64,000 bases of DNA from Azorinus chamasolen (taxonomy: Eukaryota > Mollusca > Bivalvia > Cardiida > Solecurtidae): NCBI GenBank assembly GCA_963576725.1, contig OY755242.1:1936404-2000403 (forward strand). Reading direction: 5' to 3'. The notes below the pieces were generated by a model. That model was not told the DNA's origin, did no database searches, and was given only the letters and a program-made list of their open reading frames with translations. The position numbers and the translations under genes were made by a program. Each line of letters starts with the position of its first letter. The stretch's first letter is position 1. Of this stretch, positions 1-11,964 are shown one piece after another.

Positions 1-374
1 ATGGGTTACGTGAATGTGGTATACTTTTCAAAAGGTAGTACATTATGTGAAAATGAGCATGCATATTTTATTATTAGCCCGTGTAAACAATAATCGCTCA
101 TGACCGAGTTTTAACTATCAATGTGTTATCAAGTTCGTATGTATCTAAACTTAGTTCAGAAGGAATGTAACAATGTTAAACACCTACGGGAGGTTTTATC
201 AAGACATGTCTGCAAATAAGTCAGTATGATAACTGTTCAATCACATGCAGTAGAACATGTCTTAAGCTACCATTCATTTATTGACCAAAGCAGTTGGTTG
301 TTAATGCAGGGCAATTAACAAGTTCAAGAGAAAGCGCCGCCTATATGAGCTTTCTACATTATTCTTTACCTGCA
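1..374. other. No gene seen
   Basis: No coherent reading frame, splice-flanked exon or recognised repeat is visible before the first MITE. Confidence 0.5.
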
Positions 375-609
375 TTAACCGTTCTCTTGTTGAATTTTAA
401 AATACATTTCTCCTTCTTTACCCATGCCCTCTTGAATAATTACATATATCTTCACTTTGTACAAGTATATCGCTGTGCAATCACTGCTATGGAGTGCATT
501 GGTTGCACAATCAATTTGTAAATAGTGCAGACCATGCAGGAGCGGTCTCATCTGGGTCTTCACTATTTACAGGTAGGTATATTGACGTTAATAGCAAGCG
601 AAGGGTTAA
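375..609. mobile_element. Foldback MITE, TTAA-flanked (type 3, copy 1)
   Basis: It starts TTAACCGTTCTC and ends GGGTTAA, so TTAA is at both ends. The 3' half holds an imperfect hairpin whose arms are gtaaatagtgcagacc and ggtcttcactatttac. A second copy at 15069-15313 aligns along its whole length. There is no coding capacity. TTAA ends suggest piggyBac-type mobilisation, which is inference. Confidence 0.7.
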
Positions 610-1401
610 GTAAGTTCATATTTTACAAAAATTAGAACTCTTTTTTATAATTATAAGAAAGTAACTATGGTTTAAATGTAGTATATATACATTGTACGAC
701 TAAGACATTGGTAAACGGTGTTTTTATTAGAATTAGAGCTCACATATAGTACAGAATGCAGTTACAATAGTTTTTCGTTAAGCTCTCGATGTGGCACGGT
801 TGCACGCATATGCTATCATTAGTTCATAACAATAATCACTATTACACTATGAGTTATGAACAGAGTACAGAGCTACAGATAAGGGTGCCTATGCCTCTTT
901 CCTCAACCAAACCCTGAATGGTCACCACATAGGGTTTGGTGAAGAAATAAAGAAGTCATTCTTGGAAATGTTTTAATTTATGCATCTTATCCGGAAGGGT
1001 ACCTAGTAGGTACACTACTCATAAATCACACAGTATAGTAATAGGTATTGTACATGACAAGGTCACTGACGCAACGGACAATTAACACACATATATGTGA
1101 CGCTGAACGGCTTAAACAATGAATGTTAGTGTAACATAGCCTTATTCTAAAACAGTTTAATAGTTTTGTTTTTCAGATAGGACATCCTACAGAGAAATGA
1201 TCTATTAATGTCATTCGTCACCAATAAAAAATGAGAGTTCGATAAATTAAATCTCTTGAAGCCATGTATCGACTTTGGACAGTATTCGACTATAAAGTGT
1301 CGTTATAATAATCTGTATCTGTTTGTTCTGACATAAAGACATGGTTGGAGTGGGGATCATGAAGGTAGGACTGTTGGGGAGATTATTGATGTGTCTAGTT
1401 A
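610..1401. other. No gene seen
   Basis: AT-rich sequence with scattered stops in all frames. No exon or repeat family could be assigned. Confidence 0.4.
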
Positions 1402-1477
1402 GCGCACGCAGACACGTGCACGCAGGCACGCACGAGACACACACACACGCGCACGCGCATCCCCCCACACACACAGA
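1402..1477. repeat. (CA/CG)n simple repeat
   Basis: An alternating purine-pyrimidine tract (cgcacgcagacacgtgca..., then acacacacac and gcgcacgcgc) that could form Z-DNA. The minus-strand open frame across it is a low-complexity artefact. Confidence 0.85.
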
Positions 1478-1528
1478 GTGTTCTGCTACCACGAACACTA
1501 AGTAAGTCAAAATACATGATATTCTGTC

Positions 1529-1752
1529 TTTAACCCTTTCCTCCGTGAATATATTCATGTAAGAAATATGACGTCAGGGATATTATTTAGATTAATTGTT
1601 CTAATATCACATGGACACAGAAACCGTTGATCATGAAAGAAATAATCGATATTATGTCGTAAGCAAACAGAGCCGACCCAGATTTGACGTCTCCTACTGG
1701 AGCTCTTTGTTTGCAAGGCATAGAAAGGCATAATTGTGGAGTAAAGGGTTAA
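1529..1752. mobile_element. TTAA-flanked MITE (type P1)
   Basis: A clean copy beginning TTAACCCTTTCC and ending AAAGGGTTAA. It contains the P1 hallmark: an imperfect palindrome between gcaaacagagc and ctttgtttgc with a 'gacccagat' arm. P1 is the commonest foldback in the window, with at least ten further copies. TTAA at both ends fits piggyBac-like mobilisation. No transposase is encoded. Confidence 0.7.
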
Positions 1753-2544
1753 TGACGTATAACTGAAAACAATAAATATACTAGTGACTTACTAAGATAG
1801 TAAGCTTGAATTAGCTAAGATGATTAAAGTTATGTGCAATCCATTTCGCACATGCTATTCCATTCACACATTGTCTTTTCGATCTAAATCTACAGATAGC
1901 GCATTTAATTAACTAACCTACAAACGATGTTGTTATCGTTATCAATATCATCCAAGCCCACAAAACTTATATCCTGTTTTACCGAGTACAACCAAATTGA
2001 CTGGATGACAACGAGTATCAGAGACTTGGGAGACGATAGGTGAAACTCACAACACAATTTCCAGCTCTGTCCTTCGAATTCCAATGGCAAGCAGGGAGAC
2101 ATACAGGCATATCAATTGATATGCATTGATAATCACATAAACGCCATTAGCATCTGAGAGGTTAATATTTCAGCAACATATCTAGATCTATATGAGGAAA
2201 TTTTAAAAATAACTGGTCCAATTTAACCATTTCAATACGGAAAACGAGTCATCAATATCATTTGAAAACAGTGTAGAATCAGATGAGATGATCTGAAGGA
2301 AGCCTTCTCATCAGGGTCTGCACCGTTTGTCATGTGACACTTTTACAATCACAATAATGCTCAAAACCATGATTAAATCGCGTATCATTTAAACTGTATA
2401 TGTAATATCCCTGATACAAACAACCATTGAATCCGTATTATAACACAATTTTATCTCATCGGTCGTAAGTAATCCACAGTTCAATGTGATACCCTGATGT
2501 CATTATCGATAAGCGTCGGGAGGTCATGTCTCATATATGTTAAC

Positions 2545-3045
2545 CACAATCGCGTGACGATATAAGTAAAAAATGAGTCATGCAGGAAACACCACTTACA
2601 GAATAAACAGCCGCCCGAACAGCAACACAAGAAATCACAGCAAATGTACATACCTATAAAAACATAGAGAGAAGCACAAAGAAAAAACAAACATACAATA
2701 TGGGAAGATGGAAGTACCGCCTTGGAACGGTCAGTGACAAAAGTCAATAAGGGGGGGGGGTAAACTGGTTTAAGGGCGCCGAACCTCACACTTATTCCAT
2801 CCCCATCCTAAAAGACAAACGCTGTTAATAAACGTACCCCCTCTCCGACTAATCTACAACAATCGCGATGGCAAATGAAGAGGTAAAGTGCAAGTAAAAA
2901 CAAGAAAAATTAAGTGAAACAAACTGTATCCACCTATCGCTAGTGTACTTAATGATTGAGCTGCAAACAGAGTAACTGTAGAAAAGAAATAAATAGTACG
3001 ACAAAAACGAGATTTAAGAGATCGTCTTCATAGAGTACTCAACCT
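2545..3045. repeat. Dispersed repeat family I, copy 1
   Basis: The segment from about 2710 (accgccttggaacggtcagt) to 3045 aligns with 32255-32560. The segment 2545-2720 aligns in inverse orientation with 43748-43915 (shared: ctttgtgc, tacatttgctgtg, ggtgtttcctgca). So this is one dispersed family with variably truncated copies. The minus-strand open frame at 2481-2789 is Cys- and Phe-rich and is echoed in the 43780 copy, but no known protein domain is visible. I do not recognise the family. Confidence 0.55.
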
Positions 3046-3221
3046 TCCTTCAAAGAGGCCAGCGTGATTGCCAACTGTAAAAGGGTTGACAACCAGACAT
3101 GCAGTATATTGTAGTACTATAGGACCATATGTCACAGCAGAACAATTGTAGTCTGACCTAGGACATAAAGTAAAAAGTACCTAGTTATAGTCTACTTTCA
3201 GTCCGAAGGACCGCTCAGCCG

Positions 3222-3440
3222 ACTGTACATTTACTCCCCTGGTCATTGAGTCATTCGCCTACAATATTGAGTACTGCTAACACATGGCGCAATCATGCAG
3301 TACCGGCTAGTGACACTCACGGGTTCCCATTTAACCCCTGGGTGGAGAGGAGGTGCGGGTGGGAGGCACTGAAAAGCGTCTCTGAAATTTCCGGGAGTGA
3401 TCGGGGACATACTCCAATCGCATTCTATCAAGGAGACAAT
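3222..3440. repeat. Possible SINE-related segment
   Basis: The phrase cccctgggtggagaggaggt after 'taccggctagtgacactcacgggttccc' resembles a segment I recall from common bivalve SINE/RTE-type repeats. No complete tRNA head with A and B boxes could be aligned. The short open frames here on both strands are not supported as genes. Confidence 0.25.
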
Positions 3441-4164
3441 CACCAATTCTACTAGTACAGATTCTGATACACAATATGTCCTGCGATAAATGACATGTCT
3501 ATTAAAAATTTACACTTCTACTACAAGATTTTCTGATTCGATAGACATATGTTGGAAATATACTGATTTATTTCACAACATACAGTCAAATATGAGACAG
3601 TTTCAGATCATAAGTCTAAGATCTTGAACAGCATATTTGGTAGATTTCAAAGACTAATGTCATTATAATCAATCACGTAATTCAAACAACACTTAATCAG
3701 ATGTGAATGAGTTCAAAGATGAAAGGATCACCCACTTTCGGACTATATGTACTTCACAATAGAGGTGTTAAGTGCTTCGGCCGTAAAAAGTCGTCCCGTA
3801 CTTCATTCTCAGTGTTGTTATATTTTCGGGTCCTTTGGGTTCATTTGTTTTGATGGTATAACATTTGAAAATTGAGTACTGCTTAAGCGGATGCAATGGG
3901 CGTGAGTAGTGTTGCACCTTTACGTAATATCAGACGAGGTACTTTGTACAAATCTGAATAAAATTATGTTCTGTTCTTTAATTACTACTCATGAACCGAC
4001 TAAATAAAACCGAGTCTGTTTTGTCATTGCTACTCTTGTTTTCGAAGGCTCACCTTCTTTCAGAATATATGTCTTTATAGTAAAAGAACAATATTCAAAC
4101 AATACAGCATAACCTGTCTTAAGCGACCATAAAAAACAGATATAATTATGGGTAAATACAGGTA
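3441..4164. other. No gene seen
   Basis: AT-rich and without assignable exons or repeats. Confidence 0.4.
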
Positions 4165-4290
4165 AAAAGTAATGCAAACGCTCTCATTATAACTTTCTGC
4201 ATTACGTGTATCCTGCATTAAGCAACCACCTGCTTTGTAAGATTTCTGCGTTCAATCAATTCAAAACCGCTTAAGACAGGTTCTACTGTA
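4165..4290. mobile_element. Truncated foldback MITE (type 4)
   Basis: It shows 'aactttctgcattacgtgta', 'tcctgcattaagcaaccacc' and the terminal 'aggttctactgta', all shared with the fuller copies at 14712-14993 and 18787-18990. The left half is missing. Confidence 0.55.
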
Positions 4291-5389
4291 CATAATCCAG
4301 TGTGAATATTTTCAAGAGGGATGTAATCATAATCAAAGGACATAAATCAAACATCATTTAGGCAAGAACTTTTCATTTGTCCTGCGTTAAGAGATTCTGG
4401 TAAAGTCTTTAGATGTCACATTGATAAAGTGAGAGAGAAACATATTTATGATCCCGATAGCTTATCAGCGGGTATTGATTAAATTGTACGACAATAGTCA
4501 TACTGAAGCTTATAATATTGACAAGAGAACCACATGCGGGTACCAACGCTCGTATTCTGAGATATTGTAAGTTCTTGTTACCTAAATCCATAAAGTGGCA
4601 TAATTTTGTAAACATAATTTCTCCACAGGTATGGTCCTTGGCGAATTTGTATCCCTTGTGAATTTGAAAGTGTGAAGTTTCATAGAATTTGCTTGAACAG
4701 ATTCAAAAAGTAGCCAACGTTATTCATTGGTTAAAATTGTGAAAAACAGGTCAAAGTTCTAGGTTAAAAGTAAAACGTAACATTGGTGGAAAGGCCTTGC
4801 CACAAGGGATCCAGTTATGAAATGTGAGAGTCGTGCTGTTTACGTTTACAAAATGACAAAATGGTGAACAAGTATGAGAAATGTCATAATATTTGGATGA
4901 AAAGTTAAGAAGTAATAGCTAACGTAAAAAGTTCCCGACGACAATGACAACACGGACACTGGAGTTACGTTAATAGCTCGTTTTTTCTTCGAAAAATAGA
5001 CGAGTTAAAAATGTATTCGAAATCAATATTTTGTTTACCCATCCACACGTATTGATGAACTTCACAAACATCTACCAGGGAATGTGTTAATATGTGATTA
5101 TAAATAGTGAAGTGATTAACTAAGAGTTTTGCAATATTTTTTATTCACTTGCCAAAAGGGTTTGACCTGATTGGCATTTATGTATAGCTTGGCTATAAAG
5201 GGCCCTATTATAGGACTCATGTGTTTGTTATACAGACAGAATTGCCCAATGCGTTCTGTGTAATATTTGTCTTGCTGGATTTGTATTTGTGAAATTCTGA
5301 GTAAAACATGGTTTGTAAGATATTGTTCTTGTTTATTTCATTTTAAAGTCATATCATTGAAATAAATTGGACAGAAGTGTATACCAGTA
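4291..5389. other. No gene seen
   Basis: No recognisable coding or repeat structure apart from scattered AT-rich tracts. Confidence 0.4.
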
Positions 5390-5635
5390 GAATCGACGAT
5401 TGTCCTAGGATATATCGGGATCAGAACTTGTAAAAGCAGAACAGCTGATTGTCCTCATAGAATCATTTATCCTAGGATAGATTGCGATCGGAGTCTTTTA
5501 GAATTTTGTCGATTATCCTAGGATAGATTGCGATCGGATTCTGTCCTGGTAGAACTGTCGATTGTCCTAGTATAGATTGCAATCGACGTCTATTCTAGGA
5601 GAAATTTTGATCGCAATCTATCTTAGGAGAATCGG
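5390..5635. repeat. Degenerate tandem repeat with inverted last unit
   Basis: Four direct, unequally spaced units built on cgattatcctaggatagatt followed by gcgatcgg, then an inverted unit (gatcgcaatctatcttagga) at about 5608-5628. The motif contains the palindromes atcctaggat and cgatcg. Unit spacing is roughly 50-60 bp. It is unlike anything else in the window. Confidence 0.65.
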
Positions 5636-6976
5636 CGTTTATATTAAGCGTATGTATGGTATGTGGTAGTTTTCTGCATTTCGTTTGCCCTGCAGACGCC
5701 TATGTTTGACCAATGAATGACACATTAGGACGGGTTCTACTGTATAGTATGACTTTAAAAAAACTCCCTGAACATTCACAGTATGCTTTAACTGTTTAGT
5801 TTTGAATAGCCCATTTGAAAATTAAGCATTGAAATTGTTAACGATGGGTCAACATCTAGGACGTTAGTTACAACCAGCTTTAACCCGCAAAGCAACTATC
5901 TGAAGATCGGGATATTATTAATTAGTTTCATTAATTGTATTCAAATTACTGCTGAACATATTGAAATGATACTTTTTTCTGGATTTCTGCAGCTCAGTCC
6001 TTCCTCCCAACGGCTTGCATAGTGATTTTTAACATTTGTCTTTTAAATTCCTCATCCCCACGAACCATTCAACCAGTTAAGTATTTTCGCAAACAAAGGA
6101 CGGACGGACAACGCCAAAACTATATCCTTCAACCTTCAGTGAGGGATACTGAAACCCGGTAGTAGTATTAGCCTTTCTGGGGGTTGCGCCCCACACCGAC
6201 CGTAAAATACACGAACTAACATTTGCAAGGTTTAACCCTTTACTGCATAGAGACGACTTTTGACAATTTACAAACAGAACCTTCTTAAGCGACCTTATAT
6301 TAATTGGACAAGAGGGCCATGGTTGCCCTGATATCGCTCATCAGATAACCAGCGGAGAGGACTTTCAATGTTTTCACTATATGTGTCTGTAGAAAACTGG
6401 CCACTCCTAGGGTGGGCCTGATTTGATCCCAGTGGCATAATTCGTATAACCTTTGTAGAGGATTTCAAGATGATGCTATGTGCCAAATATGGAAGCTGAG
6501 AACCTTACAGTTTCGGAGACTTTCAAATATTTCACAATGTTTCTATAGAAAACTGGCCAGCCCTGGTGCGGAGCCACACTTGGGTCATAATAACTTTTAT
6601 AGAGGACCTAAACATGACGATATATGCCAAATATGAAAGCTGAAAGCCGAGTTTCAGAGGAGAAGAATTTCAAAGTTTTCAATCTGTCTATAGAAAACAG
6701 GCCACCACTGGGACATAATTTATATAACTTTTGTAGAGGACCTGAACATGATGCTATGTGCCAAATATGAAAGCTGAGAACCTTCCAATTTCAGATTTTC
6801 AAAATGTTCACAATATGTTTCTATAGACAACTGGCCAGCCTTGGAGCGGGCCACATTTGAACCCAGGGGCATAACTTGTAATTTTTTTGTAGAGGACCCA
6901 AACATGATATTATGTGCCAAATATGAAAGCTGCGAACTTTCCAGTTTTTCCAGTTTTCACTATAAGTTCCTATAGA

Positions 6977-8240
6977 CAAGAGTGCCAGAGGGCACAATAT
7001 ACACCCGTCGTGACCATGTTCAACACAAACTAAATGTGAATTCTAAGACCTATTGTGCGACATTGACCTTGACCTTGGATATACATACCGGGACACACCC
7101 ATGCTACTGTGGCATATCTAGATAAACAATGTGGTGTAATTTGAGAAGGATCCACCAAGCAGAATTTGAGTTAAAGATGTTACAGACAGACAGACAGATG
7201 GACAGACAGCGTCATTTCATAATACATGTATGTCCCGTTTTTGCTTCAAACAGATAAAGCTTTATGACAGTAGACAAGTGTTCCAAGTTTCAAGACTTTA
7301 TCTCAAATGGTTATGTAAATAAATGGAGTTAAACACCCTAACCAAAAATTCTAAGTTAAAAAGGGACATAATTCTGTCAAATGTTTGACAGAGTTATTTA
7401 CTCTTACCTACAGATTACGCTTGTGATGGTGAACACGAGTTCCAAGTTTCAAAGCTTTATCTTAAAGGATTATGTAAATAAGTCGACTTACAAAAACCTT
7501 AACCACAAATTCTAAGTTAATAAAAAGGGTCATAATTCAGTCAAAATGCTACACAAAGTTATGTACTCTTGCCTACATGTGACGTCTAAGATGGTGAACA
7601 AGTGTTCCAAGTTTCAAAGCTTTATCTTAAAGGGTTACGTAAATCAGTGGACTTAAACAAAAATCTTAACCGAAAATTCGAAGTTATTAAGGGTCATAAT
7701 CCTGTCTAATGCTTGACAGAGTTCTGTTCTCTTGCCTACAGGTGCAGCTTGGGATAGTGAACAAGTGTTCCAAGTTTCTAAGCTTTATCACAAAGGATTA
7801 TGTAAATAATAGAACTTACAAAAGTTTGTTAAACATAAATTAAGGTTAACATATTTGCTTAACGCAAATGCTAAACGCAAATGTTAAGTCCAATTGTGCG
7901 ACCTTGACCGTAGATATACGTACCGGGACACACCCATGCTACTGGAACATACCCAGATAAGCACTGTGGTGAAATTTGACTGATCCACCAAGCAGAACTT
8001 GAGTTAGAGATGTTACAGACATACATACATTTAACATATATGCTAAACGCTAATGCTAAAGTCCAATTGCCTGACCTTGACCTTGGTTATACGTACTGGG
8101 ACTCGACAGGCTACTGTATGTAGCATGTCCAGATAAACATTGTGGTGAAATTTGAGAAGGATCCATCAAGCAAAACTCGAGTTAGAGATGTTTCAGACAG
8201 AGAGCGCAATCCCATAATACGTCCCTTTTTCAAGTTAATT
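6977..8240 (+). mobile_element. Family F pearl-like element
   Basis: It starts acaagagtgccagagggcac, with a perfect 5-bp 5' stem (gtgcc/ggcac) and then the 5' motif atacacccg. Cores share aagtgttccaagtttcaaag and aaaaagggtcataattc. The right end (cataatacgtccc) runs into family A sequence, so the 3' stem-loop is incomplete. (GACA)n lies at 7186-7206, and a related block at about 7020-7200 is repeated at 7860-8030. Confidence 0.55.
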
Positions 8241-8529
8241 TCAAAGTTTTCACTATATGTTTCTATAGAAAACTGGCCACCCCTGGAGCGGAGCCAATTT
8301 TGACCCCAGGGGCATAATTTATATAACTTCCAAATATGAAAGCTGAGATCCTTCCAGTTTCAGGAGAAGATTTTCAAAGTTTTCACAATATGTGTCTATG
8401 GAAAACAAGACACCCCTGGGGTGGGGCCAATTTTGACCTCAGGAACATTATTTATATAACTTCTGTAGAGGACCTATAGATGATGCTATGTGCCAAAGAT
8501 GAAAGGTAAAACCCCGTATATTCAGAGAA
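7925..8529 (+). repeat. 605-bp direct repeat, left copy
   Basis: It matches 12816-13422 with about six or seven differences in 605 bp (for example cagacagagag against cagacagacag, and taacatatatgc against taacataatgc). It spans the right part of family F plus family A cores, so it is host DNA and not an LTR. It ends exactly where the DIRS sequence begins (ttcagagaa, then atgaaattttctacg). Confidence 0.85.
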
Positions 8530-8619
8530 ATGAAATTTTCTACGTTTAAACGTATGTGAATAAGCAGAAAATTACTTTCCTTGGTGTCGAGCAAGTACTC
8601 CGATAGGGGGCATAGTGGT

Positions 8620-8636
8620 GCACGAAGCCTTCGTGC
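8620..8636. repeat. 17-bp perfect palindrome in DIRS leader
   Basis: gcacgaag, a single C, then cttcgtgc. It lies about 77 bp upstream of the gag ATG and could form a hairpin in the genomic RNA. Its function is unknown. Confidence 0.6.
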
Positions 8637-8712
8637 TACAGGTAGGCGGGTATCTAGTCATTCAGCTTTGGAAGATCGACGTGTATAGACAGGTTAAACT
8701 TTGAAAATTGTA

Positions 8713-9483
8713 ATGGATGAGGTTTCTCCACCCGTATTAGGAAACAGTCTGGACACTCCGGGTACTCTTAACATTCAGAGTCAATTGTCAGAGCTATTGA
8801 ATGAGGTTAAGAACCAGCGCACAGAGGTGCAGAATTTAAAGGACGAGGTACATGGCAACTGCTTGAACGTATCGTCGGAAGTGCGGAGGTTAAAATCCGA
8901 GACCCAGACCATGTGGCGTTTCAAGGGCAACCGCTTGCAGTTTGTTTTCAACGGAGAGCTAAAGGAGACCGTGAAGCAGGCGCTGTGGGCGTTAAATCAC
9001 AGTAAGTCAGATTACGCCGTTGAACTTTTAAATGACGTTAGTGACAGGCTCCGAAAACGTAATAAACTTATTCGCATAGCCAATACTTCGGAAGGGGGCT
9101 GGGAGACTGTTCGCCTATATGAAAGTAACCCAATTGCCAGCGACAGCGACGATGAGTCTCGAATTACAAGAGCGGAAAGCAGGGCGCTTAAGTGCAAGAA
9201 GTCCCAGAGCATTCAGAGAAGGGGTAAGCGCTCAGCCCCTTTTGCTGTTGACCACTATTCTCGCCCTGATAGGACAGGGACTTTCTACGGGAGCCGGACA
9301 CACCAGAGTTCGCTCGGCAGCAGAGGAAACCTTTTTCGTCCCCCAACGTGGACCCCTGTCAACAGCTCCGGCGTCGTTGCCGCCCCTGGCGTGTGCTTCG
9401 CTTGCGGCGAGTCCGGGCACTTCCGGCGGGATTGTCCCCTTGTCAACAGGCCCCCAGGCAACCAGTCCTACAGCCGGAAATGA
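8713..9483 (+). CDS. DIRS-like gag (nucleocapsid) ORF
   Basis: An intact frame of about 256 codons from the ATG at 8713; the frame opens four codons earlier, but without an ATG. The N-terminal third (LLNEVKNQRTEVQNLKDEV) is heptad-like and probably a coiled coil for multimerisation. The middle resembles DIRS-like gag (LWALNHSKSDYAVELLNDV). A basic Ser/Arg-rich stretch leads to a canonical zinc knuckle, CFACGESGHFRRDC (CX2CX4HX4C), about 25 residues before the stop. The gene would package element RNA. The pol frame is open in +1 underneath its 3' end, so pol may be reached by frameshifting or reinitiation; this is inference. Base composition is richer in GC than the surroundings. Confidence 0.85.
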   Translation: MDEVSPPVLGNSLDTPGTLNIQSQLSELLNEVKNQRTEVQNLKDEVHGNCLNVSSEVRRLKSETQTMWRFKGNRLQFVFNGELKETVKQALWALNHSKSDYAVELLNDVSDRLRKRNKLIRIANTSEGGWETVRLYESNPIASDSDDESRITRAESRALKCKKSQSIQRRGKRSAPFAVDHYSRPDRTGTFYGSRTHQSSLGSRGNLFRPPTWTPVNSSGVVAAPGVCFACGESGHFRRDCPLVNRPPGNQSYSRK

Positions 9484-11477
9484 TGCTTCTTTAAAAGATG
9501 AGTATGATTTGTGTCGTTTTACTCATGACATTTTTGAGTACGAACAGGGGCAGAAAAGTATTATTGTCAAGGGTAGACTTAAGAAAAACATTAACTTTTG
9601 GCGGGAAATAGGGGCAAACAGTTTTGTATTGGACAATATAGAAAATGGGTACAAAATCCCTTTTTATTCAATGCCACGTTTTTCTGTTAACAAAAATAAC
9701 AGGTCTGCCTTACAAGAAAGAGATTTTGTTCTTGAAGCAGTTAATGATTTGTTAGATAGGTCGTTAGTTCAAGAATGCTCTGTGCCCCCTAAGGTAGTAA
9801 ACCCTTTAACTGTGTCTGTCAACAGCAGTGGAAAGAAGCGCCTCATTTTAGATCTTAGACAAGTAAACAAGCATCTTTGGAAACAATCTATAAAGTATGA
9901 TGATTTAAAGATCGCACTTTCTTATGTGAAAAAGGGATAGTTCATGGTAAAATTTGATATAACTAGCGCTTATCATTTCATTGAAATTTTTGAGCCACAT
10001 ACAGAATATTTGGGGTTTGCGTGGACAGACAAGAACGGTTTGACAAAATATTACAAATTTCTTGTTTTGCCGTTTGGCCTATCCAGTGCTCGTTACGTGT
10101 TCACAAAAATAACTAGGCCTTTAATAGCAAAATGGAGGAGTGAGGGGAAGTTAATTTATAATTAGTGTTGATGTACATAGACGATGGGTTTGGCTGTGGA
10201 AGTACTTATGATAAAACACACGTTTTGGGAGGTGAAGTTAAGAACGATCTTTGTAGGTCAGGGTTTGTTCCTAAAACAGAGAAATGCGTTTGGATCCCGG
10301 TTCAGTTACTAGATTTTTTAGGAGCTACATTAAATTCATTGGAAGGCACGTTCAGTATTTCAGAGCACAGGCTTACCAAAGTTAAAAATACTATTAACGA
10401 AATACGCAATGGGTTAAAAGTACACAGGCGAATTCATGTTAAAAGCGTGGCGAGTATGGTAGGCCAGATTATCTCAATGGGTGTTGTCGTCGGTCACGTG
10501 ACCCAGATCATGACTCGCTGTCTGAGTATGGATGTTTTACTCGCTTTGTCATGGGAAAGTTACATATCTTTATCACACGAAAGTTTAGATCAGATCAACT
10601 TTTGGGATTCCAACATTGATTTGTTGAATTCAAAGAGTATTCATCAGTCATTTAAATGTTCAAAAGTGGTATACTCTGACGCGAGTTCTACCGGTTATGG
10701 GGTTACGAAGTAAGCTCTATTAATGGGGTTGCTCATGGTATCTGGTCAAACGAGGGGAGTGCTAAGTCGTCAACTTGGCGAGAGTTAACAGCAGTATTCA
10801 GAGTCATTTGTTCAATATGTCACATTTTGAAAAAACAAAGAGTAAAGTGGTTTTCTGACAATCAGGGTGTCACATCTATTGTCAAAAAGGGTTCGATGAA
10901 AAAAGAATTACAGGACATTGCAATGCAGATTTTTAGAATTTGTTTTTTGTATTCTATTGAACTTGAAATTGAGTGGATCCCTCGAACTTACAATGAAAAG
11001 GCAGATTATTTGTCTAAAATCACAGATTGTGATGACGGGCATTTCGTATGAACTGCTTGAGCTTATACAGCTTAGATATGGCGTACAAACTATAGACTGG
11101 TTTGCTTCTGATTATAATGCTAAATTGCCGAAATTTTTCGCACGATTTTGGAATAGTGGCTGTTTGGGAGTAGATGCTTTTACACAAAGCTGGTCTCATG
11201 AAATTGGTCTGTTTGTACCGCCTATATCAATATTATCCAGAGTTATTCGCAAGATTTGTGATGATAAAGCCGGGGGTTATTAATTATCCCATGTTGGAAA
11301 TCGTCGGCCTTTTGGCCGTTGATTTGTCCGGATGGACTGTTTGTATCGGCAGTTCGAGGTTTCACTGTTCTACCTAGAGAGTCAAGATTCTATGTGAAAT
11401 GTAGGAATGGTAAAGGCCTATTCGGAAACGCCGATCTCAAATTTGATATGCTAGCTCTTAAAATTTCTTTTGACTGA
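9484..11477 (+). pseudogene. DIRS-like pol: reverse transcriptase, RNase H and C-terminal extension (broken)
   Basis: RT motifs appear in order: LILDLRQVNKHL near 9850, VKFDITSAYHFIEI near 9947, LPFGLSSARYVFTKI near 10070, and the catalytic YIDDG box near 10174. RNase H follows with VVYSDASSTGYGV near 10666, WFSDNQGV near 10848 and WIPRTYNEKADYLSK near 10973. The extension (TIDWFASDYNAKLP, then VDAFTQSW) is typical of DIRS/Ngaro pol. The frame is broken by an in-frame TAG at 9938-9940 and by frameshifts near 10163, 10711, 11037 and 11278. After the last shift it reads on to a TGA at 11475-11477. One nonsense and four frameshifts in 2 kb make this a dead copy. Confidence 0.85.
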
Positions 11478-11964
11478 GAATGGATTCGATTTGCATAGTT
11501 CACACACAGCATTCATGTGTTCAAATAGTTGTCTTAAGTTTACAGAACGGCTTTAGTGTTCTAGTATTAAACGTTTAAGACATGGTAGAAAATCCCTATT
11601 GTATCAAGATAGATATCGAGGTTCTATTGTATGAGTATTATTTATGCGATAAAGAAACCGTATGGTTGAAGGGACGCAACTCAAAGCGGTTTCGCTGACT
11701 TAGAGGCTTCGGCCAGCGTATTGATTACATGCAAAGGGAGTTAACTCGTTTTACGAGTAAATAGCGTATGCTGTCTGAGGAGGTATCTCCGGAAATGAGT
11801 TTTTTCGTAAATTTTAATTTATTGTATACGAGTTATGTAAAAGCGGTTACAAGAAGGTATCTTTGATAATGGGTTTTCCCCATAATGTGTACAATATTGA
11901 ATGTATCTTGGTTTTATGTCGCACAATATGTCACTAATGCAGATTTTTGTTTACAAATTTATTT
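11478..11964 (+). other. Spacer between pol and YR in the DIRS element
   Basis: No methyltransferase or other domain is seen in any frame. A short inverted repeat (actcgt ttt acgagt) lies near 11750. The region may hold a leader for the recombinase transcript, but no specific signal was identified. Confidence 0.4.

Noticed and set aside
1402..1477. Telomeric or centromeric satellite
   Set aside because: A short isolated dinucleotide tract without higher-order structure.
2481..2789. A Cys-rich secreted protein gene on the minus strand
   Set aside because: The frame overlaps dispersed repeat family I, has a poly(C/G) run inside, and shows no signal peptide with splice context.
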